NCBI GenBank assembly: GCA_016800925.1
Contig: JABCPU010000048.1
Coordinates: 124,001 to 188,000, forward strand
Length of the DNA: 64,000 nt
Origin: Suillus spraguei
Taxonomy: Eukaryota; Basidiomycota; Agaricomycetes; Boletales; Suillaceae
Direction: 5' to 3'
Part shown: piece by piece, positions 21,001-31,595 of the stretch
Layout: every line of letters begins with the position of its first letter
Position numbering within the stretch: position 1 is the first letter of the stretch
Translations under genes and position numbers: made by a program
Notes under the pieces: generated by a model
Databases searched by the model: none
What the model saw: only the letters and a program-made list of their open reading frames with translations
What the model was told of the DNA's origin: nothing

Positions 21001-21941
21001 GGCCAGAATAGTCTCAAGACCTCAAATGTATTAAATATCTCTGGCAATTACTCAAGATATTGCATACAGCCTATTAAAATTCACCACAGAGGCTATTTCA
21101 GCTATAGGACAGAGTTGCAGCAGAGTGGAGCAAGATAGCTAAGGAGGAATATCAGAAATGGATAGATAGTATGTTTAGAAGAGTGGCATAAGTGATTAGA
21201 GCAAAAGGAGGTCACACAAAGTATCAGAATTATAGAGATTGTATTGGTCAAACTGAAAGTCAAAAAAGTGTCCAAATGAGTCATCAAATTAAAATGACCA
21301 TATATTTGCACAGTGTGAGTTGATTTCCATGCCATAGGAAACATCAATAAAGCTGAGAATCAGGGCATCCTGACACCTCACTATAGCTCAGTCATATTCC
21401 CACACCCTGACTCACAGTGAAGCAATTACACAAATTTCCACAAACATTTGGACACTTTTTGAGCCACTGTAGCTTTGTATCTGAACTGTCTATACTCCTT
21501 GATTAATGAGCTGTACTGTTATACCATGCAGCTTTTTTTCTCAGTGAAAGGAATTTACTCCACTTGGGATTGTCTTGGGACATATCCGCAACCATTTCCC
21601 TACTACAAAATGTCAAAAAGCAAGTCAGACGTGCATTCGGTATTACCTATCATGGTCTGAATCACACAACCCCCAACACAACACCTTCTGTCTGGAGAGT
21701 CGCAAACAAAATTAATGAACTGGGTCTTCACATGTTTAACCAAGATCACGATGATAATGATTCTGTGAAGCCCATTGCAGATGTACTTGCCGAAGGTGAA
21801 CAGAAACTCAAATCTTCAACACTTTCAATGTTTAATAGGAAGGTGCGAGAAATGCTGGCAGGCAAAGGATATGAGCAAGAGGAAGACAAGTTGCCAAGGG
21901 CTGCTTTTGACTTGGCTAGTACTATTACAGAGGATAGCTGA
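18031..21941 (+). pseudogene. DUF6589-type gene, broken by stops and a mariner-like insertion
   Basis: The plus strand encodes parts of the large DUF6589 family of Agaricomycetes. It starts near MRGSEASMILDGDLN, then SRHERIKAAIKILRDRRIS. The core follows: SITGNIAVINDVYINQL, DRAIPSFNDQSTNARIRGAK and LGFGLFHLCLNLVWALLHVH. The end comes after 21530: VKKQVRRAFGITYHGLNH, FNRKVREMLAGKGYEQEEDK and a stop at 21939-21941. In-frame stops occur (after HVH at 19548 and near 18494), and a 1.2-kb element at 20248-21469 lies in what looks like an intron. The family's role is unknown; its high copy number suggests a mobile or selfish history. Confidence 0.7.
20248..21469. mobile_element. Tc1/mariner-like element, decayed, TA target duplication
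   Basis: The 1222-bp element has unusually long terminal inverted repeats of roughly 110 bp, starting CAGTGGCTCAAAAAAGTGTC, and TA at 20246-20247 and 21470-21471. Near 21135-21225 the plus strand reads IAKEEYQKWIDSMFRRVA, a stop, then VIRAKGGHTKY, which resembles the C terminus of Tc1-type transposases (SMPRRVxAVIxAKGGHTKY). The DDE core is absent. A 62-codon ORF at 20437-20625 has no assigned role. It cannot move by itself. Confidence 0.85.
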
Positions 21942-22080
21942 ACATTATTATACATGAATAGTAGGTGCTACAGTGCGAGTTTCTTAGTTGGCTGAGAACT
22001 TGAAACCGCTGCAATATTCTGCTCATCAAACTGAGTAATCAGCTTCAGTATCTGTACTCCACAATCCTTTCCTGTTACAA

Positions 22081-22272
22081 TGTTACAATTGTATGTGCCC
22101 CTATTCATTTTCTACTTTCACTCGCCTACTTGTCTTGTAACTGATCTCACATTCACACATGACTCATGCATCTCAACACGCTTGTACTATACATGCTTTC
22201 CTTGTTAGGATACACAGTTACTTTCCCATGGTTGCTCAGTCTGTGCATTTATATCTACATATATAAACATGA
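22081..22272 (+). mobile_element. LTR family C, 5' fragment
   Basis: The fragment starts TGTTACAATTGTATGTGCCC, the family C 5' end seen in full at 33932 and 53326, and is broken by an LTR A insertion at 22273. Its 3' half was not found on the other side, so the locus is rearranged. Confidence 0.7.
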
Positions 22273-24047
22273 TGTAATGAACATATTGGTGCTAGGCTTA
22301 AAACCCTACCTTTTGACACTTGTCTCACATCTATAGGAGTTACCACTTGTCCATGGCTGTCTTACCCCTTTAGCACTTCCGGCAGCATCCCACACTTACT
22401 GCACACTGCACTGATTGCCGCACCACGTTCCACATACTGATGTCCTCCCATGTCCTTGCCACGTCTGCATAGCTCCATTTGGTGCATTGTTTGTTTTATG
22501 TTTGTTATCACTGATTCCACGGCAAGTCTTATTACATGTTGCCTCGCACTGTAACAAACATATTGGCGCTGGGCTTAAAACCCCATATTTTGACACTTGT
22601 CTCACGTCTACAGGAGTTACCACTAGTCCATGGCCTTCTTACCCCTTTAGCAGTAACCAGCGGCATTCCATGCTTACCGCACACCGTACCGACTGCCACA
22701 CCATGTTCCATGAACCGATGTCCTTCCATGTCCTTGCCGCGTCCGCATAGCTCCATTTGATGCGTAGTTTGTTTCCTGTTCGTTATCACTGATCCCACAG
22801 CAAGCGTTATTACATGTTGCCTCATGCCGCAGCACCTTGCGCTATGTTTACTTATGGCAGTTACTACACCCCAGCGCTACTGATCTCGCCTAGAGTATTC
22901 CGAGTACATACAAATTAGGATATAAGCACTGCGTACCCCACACGATAGAGCACCTGATTTTACACCATCGCACGTACTATAGGTCAGGATTATTGTCTAG
23001 CTCTGGATCAACCCAGTAGTGGACATAGTCTTTAAAGTTCCCTTATCGCCCGTTAATACATCACGCTCGTTCTCCATTACCACCGGCATACCGCTGGACT
23101 TTTGATTGTTACTTTTGACTGAACTTCTCACGCTCCGCTACTTTACCGCTGAAAGTACCGCGGACTTCTTTACAGTTTCTTTGCACCACTCGCAACCTTA
23201 CCACTACCGCTGAGACCACCGCTCGACATCGCTCGCTAGATGCAACTGTTACTGACCTTATCTCGACGATGGTAGCACCACAGCGCACAACGCTAGTTCC
23301 AGAGGTATCATCGCTGACCACAGCAACTTACTGCTGACTCAGATGCTTGTGTCGCAAATAAGTTAGACTCAAACTTGACCATACTAAATAGGCATCCCCC
23401 TTTAGGGTCGAACACTCTTGTTCTTACAAGTGAAGCAGACTAGACGGAGCGCAAGACTAATATACTAGTTTAGGCAGTGGTTTATCTACAGCCCAAGCTA
23501 GGTTGAATCTTTACAGCGCTATGTTTACATATGGCGGTTACTGTACTTGAGCGCTACTGATCTCGCCTAGAGCATTCCAAATACATATGATTTAGGATAT
23601 AAGCACTGCGTACCCCACACGATACAGTACCTGATTTTACCCCATTGCATGTACTATAGGTCAGGATTAGTGTCTAGCTCTGGAACCACCCAGTAGTAGA
23701 CTTAGTCTTTAAAGTTCATTACCACTCATTAATCAATCTTGCTCTTTCACCGTTACTGCTGGCATACCGCTGGACTCTTGATTGCTATTTTTATTAAACT
23801 TCTCACGCACCGCTACTTTACCGCTGAAAGTACCGCGGCCTTCTTTACTGTTTCTTTGCACCGCTCACAACTTTAACTGCTGATATCATCACTCATCACC
23901 GCTCGCTCGACACTACTGTTACTGACTTTGTTTCAATGACGCTAGTACTGCTACTTGCTACGCTAGTTCCGGCAGCATCACCGCTGACTATGACACTACA
24001 TTTGCACATTGGTTTGACTTGAACTAGACCATACTAACAGACATTCT
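22273..24047 (+). mobile_element. LTR family A, outer copy, interrupted and truncated at its 3' end
   Basis: It starts TGTAATGAACATATTGGTGC, matching other family A copies. It is interrupted at 22549 by another family A copy, resumes at 23516 (GCGCTATGTTTACATATGG), and fades near 24047 just before a perfect palindrome, without the usual CTTTAGGGTCGAACNCTCTT to TTACA end. The missing 3' end suggests truncation by a later event. Confidence 0.7.
22550..23515 (+). mobile_element. LTR family A, inner solo copy nested in an older family A LTR
   Basis: It starts TGTAACAAACATATTGGCGC and ends GAATCTTTACA. Flanking tetranucleotides are GCAC (22546-22549) and GCGC (23516-23519), a 4-bp duplication with one change. 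The sequence on both sides joins into a continuous family A sequence once it is removed. Confidence 0.75.
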
Positions 24048-24053
24048 AAATCT

Positions 24054-24077
24054 GGAAGGGGGGGTACCCCCCCTTCC
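24054..24077. other. Perfect 24-bp G/C-run palindrome
   Basis: Each half reads GGAAGGGGGGGT to the centre (GTAC), so seven Gs face seven Cs around a KpnI-like core. The weaker flanks CTAAATCT and AAATTCCGATCTAG extend an imperfect inverted repeat. It lies exactly where the outer LTR A loses its 3' end. Confidence 0.9.
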
Positions 24078-24418
24078 AAATTCCGATCTAGAAGAGGGTG
24101 CGTTTGACGTGCGGAGTTGGAAGTTGCTTACGTTTCATAGCGGCTCCTCAGCATATAAGGTTTAAATCACGTATCTGGAATTCTAGACGCTGTGGAAAGT
24201 CACCCATTCTTATTCTTATTCTGGTGCACTCCAAAAGTAACGTATGTATTTACAGCAGTTTGCGAAACTAATGGCACTGGCGTGTTGTGGGAAAATCACA
24301 ATTGAGATTCGGGACTTAGTTTTTTTTTTACCATTCTGTTACATAATACCGCGTCGTGTTCCCAATAATCGATTTTATATCTGTACTGTGCTATACCGTG
24401 TTCCTCATAAATCGTACA

Positions 24419-24604
24419 ATGGCCAAAGCATTCAGGAGCGCTGAATTTATAGACGACACTGATACAGATGTCATGGAACTGTCCTCGAGCCTCTCCGAAT
24501 CAGATTCAGATGAGAGCTCGGGGTCATGTATTGGGCCATCCGTCGCATGTAGTCAGTATACAGATCTTCATTTCGTTCTTTGGCAATTTTACGGAGCTTT
24601 TTGA
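24419..24604 (+). CDS. Small acidic Ser/Asp-rich ORF antisense to the Tc1 fragment
   Basis: The ORF from ATG 24419 begins MAKAFRSAEFIDDTDTDVME and continues with an Ser-Asp-Glu-rich stretch before running antisense through the transposase. The first 40 residues have a biased composition like the start of a chromatin protein, and the stretch lies between the left TIR and the transposase remnant. It may be sequence captured by the element. I do not recognise it, and it may not be expressed. Confidence 0.25.
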   Translation: MAKAFRSAEFIDDTDTDVMELSSSLSESDSDESSGSCIGPSVACSQYTDLHFVLWQFYGAF

Positions 24605-24953
24605 GGGAAACGCCCGCATGATGGAGCTCGCAGTGGGTGGTGGTGTAGTGGAGTGCAAGGGAGCGGTTGCATAACATGAGTCGAGTGATCTCGTCGAGAA
24701 ACCAATCTGGCCGGTGGTGGACCAGTTCCACGAGGTACTGAACATCCTCAAGATTCAGCTTCCTCGGACGACCTGTGAATTCACTCCGTGGTTTGACTAC
24801 ATCGCCGGTGTGCTGATAGAGCTTTCGGATGCGGAAGAATGTGCGTCTCGAGAAGCCGATGCAATCAAGGATTTCACGAAGACTAAGGATATCTTGCTCA
24901 TACAGGCGAATGGCAGCGAGTTTGACGTCGGATGAGATCTTTCAATTGACCAT
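24471..24953 (-). pseudogene. Tc1-type transposase, N-terminal fragment
   Basis: From the ATG at 24953 the frame reads MVN, stop, then KISSDVKLAAIRLYEQDILS, a helix-turn-helix (LREILDCIGFSRRTFFRIRK), EFTGRPRKLNLEDVQYLVEL and GVSLKKLRKIAKERNE. The TGA at codon 4 sits where relatives have Arg (CGA). After MRRMAQY the sequence switches to unrelated text and stops, so the whole DDE catalytic domain is deleted. The fragment could at most give a DNA-binding peptide from an internal start. Confidence 0.85.
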
Positions 24954-25106
24954 ACTAGGTGTATTGTTGTCCGACGTGGTGCAATTGTTTAAATTTTGCT
25001 CTAAGTCTCAAAACGGTGAAAATTTTCAAAGTCCCAAATCCTCAATTACGATTTTCCCACAACACGCCAGTGCCATTATATACGCACACAGCTGTAATAC
25101 ACACAG

Positions 25107-25825
25107 ATCCGCGAGAACAATGGGCTTGGCAACCCTGCCCTCGCACATGACAATGACAAGGTTCGGGAAGCCGCTCGGCTCGGCGGCATAGAAGATTTCA
25201 TCAACGAGCTCCCTGACAAATTCGGTACTACCCCGACCACCACGTAGCTATTTACTATGGGGACCTCCCTGAAGATCCCACAATGCTTTTTGGGCAGCCC
25301 GTCGACTCTTCTGATTGGATTCCGGTCTACAATGACAACATCTCTCCAGAGCGGCGGGCAGATGCAGCAGCTTGCAATGCATGTGACCATACCTTGACCC
25401 CTTATGTTTCGGTGTCAACCGTTCAAATAGTTCTCGCACATTTATGCGCTCATTGGTCTCTGAAACTGAGTCTTCCGCTGGCATGCTGTTATTCGACGAG
25501 CTGAGTGCCTCTCTGGATCCAACGGCCGAATATGGTGCGTAGCCCTGTTTCTTCGAGATGTTAATTTGAACGTAGTTATAACTAGTGGAAATAGAGCGTC
25601 TACGGAAATTGAAAGGCAACAAGACCATGATATTCTCCACTCACCGATTTGGAAATCTTACACAACATGTGAGTTTCTGTCTGCTCGAACATCATTGCTC
25701 ATTGACGCGCTCACTGCAGGTACATCGATGAAACTGTCCAGGAATAAGGGACGCACGAAGAACTCATGAAGAAAGGGGGAGAGTATGCTCGTATTTGGAA
25801 TTTGCAAGCAAAACCTTTCAGTTAA
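25107..25825 (+). pseudogene. ABC transporter pseudogene, copy 2 (nucleotide-binding domain)
   Basis: Exons read RENNGLGNPALAHDNDKVRE, ARLGGIEDFINELPDKF, a frameshift, DLPEDPTMLFGQPV, SGGQMQQLA (ABC signature), SRTFMRSLVSETESS with MLLFDELSASLDPTA (Walker B, D-loop; Pro of DEPSASLDP is Leu here), IERLRKLKGNKTMIFSTHRF (H-loop) and GTHEELMKKGGEYARIWNLQ. Three introns of about 50 bp join these. A frameshift near 25235 and a TAA at 25745-25747, where relatives have Glu, break it. It is homologous to the relic at 4171-5233 and preserves the uninterrupted intron that shows where the DIRS element landed. Confidence 0.8.
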
Positions 25826-26370
25826 CGACCAGATACCAAGACCACAACGATACCTGGTTTGTTTTGCACCACTCATCTTCATGCATACCCCCATGTGCAG
25901 TACCTTCCTTGCCTGTTATTTATCAACCGCAAAGTCCATACTAGTATTTCATTCTACACACCGAATACATTCTGGTTTTTTCCGCATCTCCAAAATAGCC
26001 ACCTCACATCAAAAGCATAGATTCCGATTCCCAGACTTTCTGCAAGTTGCAACGTTGATACTTCCCACGGCTACAATATCGAAGGATTCATCCGTCCTCT
26101 GATGCTGACGCACCGACTAGTTGTCAGGTCAAGTGCTGACTGACTCTTTTTGGTCAACACTGAGATTCAGAAATAACATGCCAGGATCAAAAGCAAACAG
26201 TCTCTTGCCACATTTATGGGAAGTCGAATCCTTGCACTCGCGATGACTCGCATCGTAACTATCTCGTCATCACTTTTTCGAGGGGGACTGACGTGGCTAA
26301 GGTGCTCAACATTGCCATCGCGTTCGCTATCACGTATATAACCGAGTATGATATGACTTTCCAGTAAGTC
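25826..26370. other. Upstream region of the aspartic protease gene
   Basis: No gene was found. It should contain the promoter of the protease gene; a TATA box lies at its 3' end. Confidence 0.5.
26336..26342 (+). promoter_or_regulatory. TATA box of the aspartic protease gene
   Basis: TATATAA lies 28 bp before the ATG at 26371, implying transcription starts close to the start codon and a very short 5' UTR. Confidence 0.5.
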
Positions 26371-27820
26371 ATGTTCTCCGTGCTATCCTTGTTGGCGCTC
26401 CTGGTTTCCTCCATCACGGGATTGCCCGTTGAAGTTCATAATTCCCTCATCACCCTCCCCATGACCAGGAGGCTAACATTCTCCAACGTTACTGACATCT
26501 TGCGGCACGATGAAGCTCGCATGGCGGCCTTTACTAGGGAATACAGTACACTTGGCCCACGTGCTCGTGTTGATTTCCCTTTGTCAAACATTGGCGTGGC
26601 CTACACCGTAGCAGTTAACGTTGGCAATTCCCCCATAACCTGTAAGTTCAACACTGAGAAAACATGTGGGTGCTAACGTATTATTGAAGACAACTTGATT
26701 GTCGACAGCTCTAGTTCGATCACATGGGTTGGCACCCGCAATCCGTACCTGAGCTCCACCGGCATCAACACTGGAGAGCCTGTGGCGGTCAACTACTTCC
26801 AAGGTATGATATACAACAATCATAAGTTGAAAATACCTACGATTAGTATCTATAGGAACTATATTCAAAGATTTATTAACTTTCACTAATGGGCTCTCCA
26901 TCGAAATGCCAATCGCTGTTGCCACTTCTGCTCCGCTCGGTTTTGACGGCGTCCTTGGTATCGGGCCTCAAATGTCAAGCCTCTACGCCCTACAAAATCA
27001 AAATTTACAAGAACACACGATCCCGTCTGTCACTGACTATCTGCATATGCATAACGCCATTCGTCGGGGTGTTGTCAGTATCTTTTTCCAGCCCGTCGTT
27101 CGAGGTGTAGTCAACCATGGACAGCTTACCTTTGGTGGAACCGACCCTATGTACAGTGACAAACTTAAATACACGTAAGGCACCTCAGCTTCTGTATCAA
27201 TCCAGACTGAGAGTAAATGTTTTGTTTCAGTCCTGTCACCCCTATCCCCCCCTTATCGCGGTATTGGGGTATCAATCAGAGCATCACCTACGGTAATATG
27301 GAACTCATACCCTACACCACTGGCGTCGTGGACTGTAGTTGCACCTTTCTTTACATTGCCTCCGGTGTGTATTCTGAGTGCAGCGAGTAACAATGGTCTC
27401 ATCAGCGTTCGGTAGATGCCTATGAAAGGTACAAGGATGCAACCGGCGGTATTGTGAATGCGAATGGTCTTCTCCAGGTTACCATTGCAAAATACGACGC
27501 CCTACGTGTGTTGAAATTCTATATTGGCACGGTATGTCAATTCTGTCAGCCCTCACACCCCTTGTTCACCATTTGCACAGGAAATATACAGGCTCAACTC
27601 TGATGCACAAATCTGGCCTCGTTCTCTCAACTACATGGTTAATGGCTATGAACATGACATATTTCTCGTGGTTAAAAGCCTTAACACACCCATTGGCGTA
27701 GAGCATGCCTTTATTAATGGCTACGTATTCCTCCAGCGCTTCTACACTGTGTTCGATTCCGACAGGTCTCAAGTCGGTTTTGCCCGAACCGAGTTCACTG
27801 CTGCCACCACCAACTTCTAA
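26371..27820 (+). CDS. Secreted pepsin-like aspartic protease (family A1) with altered active-site loops
   Basis: The gene starts MFSVLSLLALLVSSITGLPV, a clear signal peptide, followed by a propeptide and a mature domain close to polyporopepsin. Five introns were placed from frame restoration: donors after 26641, 26803 (approx.), 27175 (approx.), 27366 (approx.) and 27530 (approx.). The first active-site loop is VDSSSSITWVG (Asp at 26704) and the second VVDCSCTFLYIAS (Asp at 27331). Both catalytic Asp residues remain, but the usual DTG has become DSS and DCS. YRYK-type motif ERYKDATGG and FLQRFYTVFD near the C terminus fit A1. The frame is open throughout, so the gene is probably expressed, but peptidase activity is doubtful. 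Confidence 0.85.
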
Positions 27821-28124
27821 TATGGAATTGCCAAAGTAGACGAAGCATTGTTTTTCAGATGCAAAGCAGTATACGGATTTGAAGGTTATACGGACTCTGG
27901 AGGTTACTTGAGTTTCTATATACGGTGTGTATGCACTTCGCGGTTGGTAGATGACAGGCAAGGAAGAGTCACTGCGGAAAGGAGAATTTGATCAGGTCTG
28001 GACAGGGTACGAAAAGACGACATAACCAGTATGTAATCAGAGGTGGAAAATCCAAGGTGACAGAGTAGTGGGAAGTACCTGTTTCTGGTTCTAATCCGAC
28101 ATAGGATCACTGGTTTGATTGCCA
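27821..28124. other. 3' flank of the protease gene
   Basis: About 300 bp with no recognisable gene. Confidence 0.4.
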
Positions 28125-28345
28125 ACTGCGAAAAGGCAGTACCATACTTAGGGTGGGCTGCAAATAAGAGTTTTGCGATATTGTGATGAATCTGGCCCTT
28201 ATCCGAGTCTGTTGGGTTGTCATCGACAGCAGCCATCACTTTTTTACCATCAGAATAAAATAAGACTCTACAGTCGGCAGAATGAGTGGTCAGATAAGAC
28301 ACTAAGGTATCAGTGAGAGCACGATCATTTTGCCACTGGATGGCT
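28125..28345 (-). pseudogene. Fragment of a Myb/SANT-like transposon-associated protein
   Basis: The minus strand reads WQNDRALTDTLVSYLTTHSA, then DCRVLFYSDGKK, DSDKGQIHHNIAKLLFAAHP and KYGTAF. This resembles the N-terminal DNA-binding-like segment of proteins that accompany Harbinger-type and other transposons in basidiomycetes. No downstream exon was found. It is a one-exon relic. Confidence 0.55.
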
Positions 28346-28494
28346 AATCAGGGTTCAAATGATTCCGGTTTGGACGATCCTCGAGAGGTAAGTTGTCCAT
28401 CGCACTCAAGATGGAGTCTTCGGGTTGAGGCGTGCAAGGCATAGGTTATTTCAAAGTCCGCCGTGCCGGCCTTGTAAGCATGTCTAGAAGGCCT

Positions 28495-29268
28495 GGTCAA
28501 TTCTCAAATGTCGTTGTCAATGTCGACTTGACCTTACGGCTGTCCTCTCGTAAATTACTTATGCCTTCACATGGGAAATGTTCAACAGGTCGCAAAGTAT
28601 TCTCGTCTACTAAGCCTTGCTGGATAGAGCCCAAGCTAGCTACCTAAACATTTGCGAGTGATATTCCTAAACCTGTTCATGTATTATTGCTCCCTAAGTT
28701 CTAAAACTTTTCCTAAATCATTTTTTGAGTATTTCAGTTTAACATGTCTGCATCAGAACTGAAAGCACTGAATCATTGATGCAACATCAAGCCATAGCTC
28801 AAATGACTCATCCGAAAAAACAGACCCTAGTAGTGGACCGTGAGTATCATGAATAGAAAGTTTAGGAGGACATTAATGAACATTCAGTACTCGAAACTTG
28901 CCCGAGAAAACAGACGTCTAGTAGACCAAGTACCATTAATAGAATGAAGGAAAAATAATACACAAAAAGGTTTAGGTAGCTGTCATAATAAACAATATTT
29001 TTTTTAAAAACATTGATTCATGGAAAGGTTGAGGATTGGGGGGCAACAACACATGAAAAGGTTTAGCTAGCTTGGGCTCTATACAGCAAGGCTTAGCAGA
29101 CAAGAATACTTTGTGACGTGTTGAACATTTCCCATGTGAAGAAATAACCGAAGTGGCGGTGGCCAGATCAGGAAAGGCTTAGGGCACACATAAGTAATTT
29201 ACGAGAGGACAGCCATAAGGTCAAGTCAACATTGACAAACAACATTTTAGAATTGACCAGGCCTTCTA
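28495..29268. mobile_element. Foldback element with long inverted repeats
   Basis: The ends start TAGAAGGCCTGGTCAATTCT and its complement. Inverted similarity continues inwards for about 165 bp, through GTAAATTACTTATG, ATTCTYGTCTRCTAAGCCTT and GAGCCCAAGCTAGCTA. The right arm has an extra stretch of about 45 bp between the outer and inner blocks. The centre (about 28660-29050) is AT-rich and non-coding. I could not identify a target duplication. Confidence 0.75.
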
Positions 29269-29955
29269 AGAGCTAGTTAGGAAACTCATGTGTGAAGTTA
29301 GGTCAAGTTGATTTGCGGTCGGCAGGTATGGTTGGCATGGCACACCCCGAGCGGCTGACCTTGGTTGTTATCACATTGATAATCTCAAGGGTGTCCATCT
29401 CACCCATCATAGACATATCTTGACAAGTGTTGTATCTCTAACAGCTCTTGCTGTGCATGATACCACTGTTCTCATGGCTCAAGAGAAAGAAAAGGCCTTT
29501 TGGACCAAACCAGAAGTAACAGCACTAATTGACTACCTTCATGAGCATCGATCAGAGTGTGCAGAAGGAGGTAACTTCAAGATCGTGACATTCAATGGGG
29601 CAGCAAAGTCTATCACGCCCAAGAGGATACAGGGCCCACAAAAGACTGACAAAATGTGCCAGACAAAGTGAACATCTGTGCATTACTGATTTCTCAGTCA
29701 TTATCTCAGCTAACAAGCATCTAGTTAAAACAGATCCACAATACTATTGATAAGTATTGTAAACAGTCTGGAATTAACCAGTGGCACCCTGAGTGTTACA
29801 GTTATATGTACCCCTATTCATTTTCATTCACTTATGTCATTTCTTTTGTTCTTGTTTGATTTACCATACAGGTATGCTAAATCACTGACTTATACACTTC
29901 AATGTGTTTGTACAATACATGTCTTCCTTATTAGGATATGCAGTATACTTCCCAT

Positions 29956-31595
29956 TGTAATGAACATATTGGCACTGGGCTTAAAACCCCATCTTTTGAC
30001 ACTCGTCTCACATCTACAGGAGTTACCACTTGTCCATGGTCGTCTTACCCCTTTAGCATTATCGGCGGCATCCCACGCTTACTGCACACTGTACTGACTA
30101 CCGCACCTCGTTCCACATACCAATGTCCTCCCATGTCCTTGCTGCATCCGCATAGCTCCATTTGGTGCGTCATTTGTTTTATGTTCGTTATCACTGATTC
30201 CATGGCAAGCCTTATTACATGTTGCCTCACGCTATGTTTACTTACGGTGGTTACTACACTCCAGCGCTACTGATCTCACCTAGAGTATTCTGAGTACATA
30301 CGATTTAGGATATAAGCACCGCATACCCCACACAATACAGCACCTGATTTTACACCATTGCACATACTATAGGTCAGGATTATTGTCTAGCTCTGGATCT
30401 ACCCAGTAGTGGACATAGTCTTTAAAGTTTCCTTATCACTCGTTAATCTATCATGCTCGTTCTCCGTTACCGCTGGACTTTTGACTGTTATTTTGACTGA
30501 ATTTCTCATGCACTGCTACTTTACCGCTGAAAGTACTGTGGACTTCTTTACTGTTTCTTTGCACTGCTCGCAACCTTACCATTACCGCTGATATTATTGC
30601 TCGACATTGTTCGCTCGACGCAACTGTTTCTGACTATATCTCAACCACGTAGCTGTTAAGACTGTATCAAGGTAGAGAGATCGAAGGCTTTGCCTCAGTT
30701 CGTACACTGTGCCCTTTCTCGGTATGCCTTATTTCAGGAGTTATTCGTCCGAAGACCGAAGGGTTGCGTGACGATCCGGGTGTCAAAGTATCGGATATAA
30801 TATGTCCGAAGGTAAAACGTAAGGAAGGACAGAGATTAAGCTAGTTTTGGAACAGTTCCTAACTAGAAACTAACGAGATGGACTATCCGAAGATAGATCG
30901 GAGTATAACTATAGGAGTCAATCCTAAGTCTCGGAAGGTGACTTAAACGGAGAGTGGTTAAGTCCGAGAGGCAGAATGAGTAGAATCTAAGATATTCGAA
31001 CTAAGTTCTACGGAGATTACAAGTGGTTTATATACATAATATCTAAACATAATAGCAAGTCCGACTGAGGCTATGTACGAAGTGTAACAGAAGTTATTAT
31101 TATTGCACAGCGGATCAGTAAGCATGAATCGGAAATGAACACAGGAAAGATCAGTAAACAGGAAGAATTATAAACAGCGGAGTACCGGTAGTAGGAGAAA
31201 TGACAAAAGGAGATAGACGCAGATGTCACCAGGAGTAAGGTGCGAGAAGTGATACATTCGGATGGGTGTCTGGACAGGATCTGTGGACCGGAGGAAAGAT
31301 CGGATCTGGACGGATATGATCGGATCTGAGATTAGAAGTATGGTATATGACAGTAGCACCGCTACACACAATGCTAGTTCTGGCGGCATCATCGCTGACT
31401 GTGGCAACTTACCGCTGACCTCAACACTTCTTTCGCACATAAGTTTGACTCGAACTTGACCATACTAATAGGCATCCCCCTTTAGGGTTGAACGCTCTTG
31501 TTCTCACAAGTGAAGCAGACTAGATGGAGCACAAGACTCACATACTAACTTAGGAGGTAGTTTATCTACAGCCCAGGTTAGGTTGTATCTTTACA
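29956..31595 (+). mobile_element. Solo LTR family A nested in LTR C
   Basis: It starts TGTAATGAACATATTGGCAC and ends GTATCTTTACA. CCAT at 29952-29955 and 31596-31599 is its 4-bp duplication. Without the nested LTR B it is about 936 bp, like the copy at 36831. Confidence 0.85.
30654..31352 (+). mobile_element. Solo LTR family B nested in LTR A
   Basis: It starts TGTTAAGACTGTATCAAGG and ends GGTATATGACA. GTAGC at 30649-30653 and 31353-31357 is a perfect 5-bp duplication. Confidence 0.88.

Larger units (their letters stand above)
24271..25076 (-). mobile_element. Short Tc1/mariner-like element with TA duplication
   Basis: The 806-bp element has inverted ends starting ATGGCACTGGCGTGTTGTGG, about 50 bp long with mismatches, and TA at 24269-24270 and 25077-25078. 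It carries the 5' part of a transposase on the minus strand. The insertion lies immediately upstream of the ABC pseudogene copy 2. Confidence 0.85.

Noticed and set aside
22415..22825. Overlapping ORFs of about 100 codons on both strands
   Set aside because: They lie within repeated LTR A sequence and recur in other copies without conservation of frame.
24356..24418. Upstream extension of the acidic ORF (MFPIIDFISV...)
   Set aside because: The extension is hydrophobic and differs in composition; the ATG at 24419 is the better start if the ORF is real.
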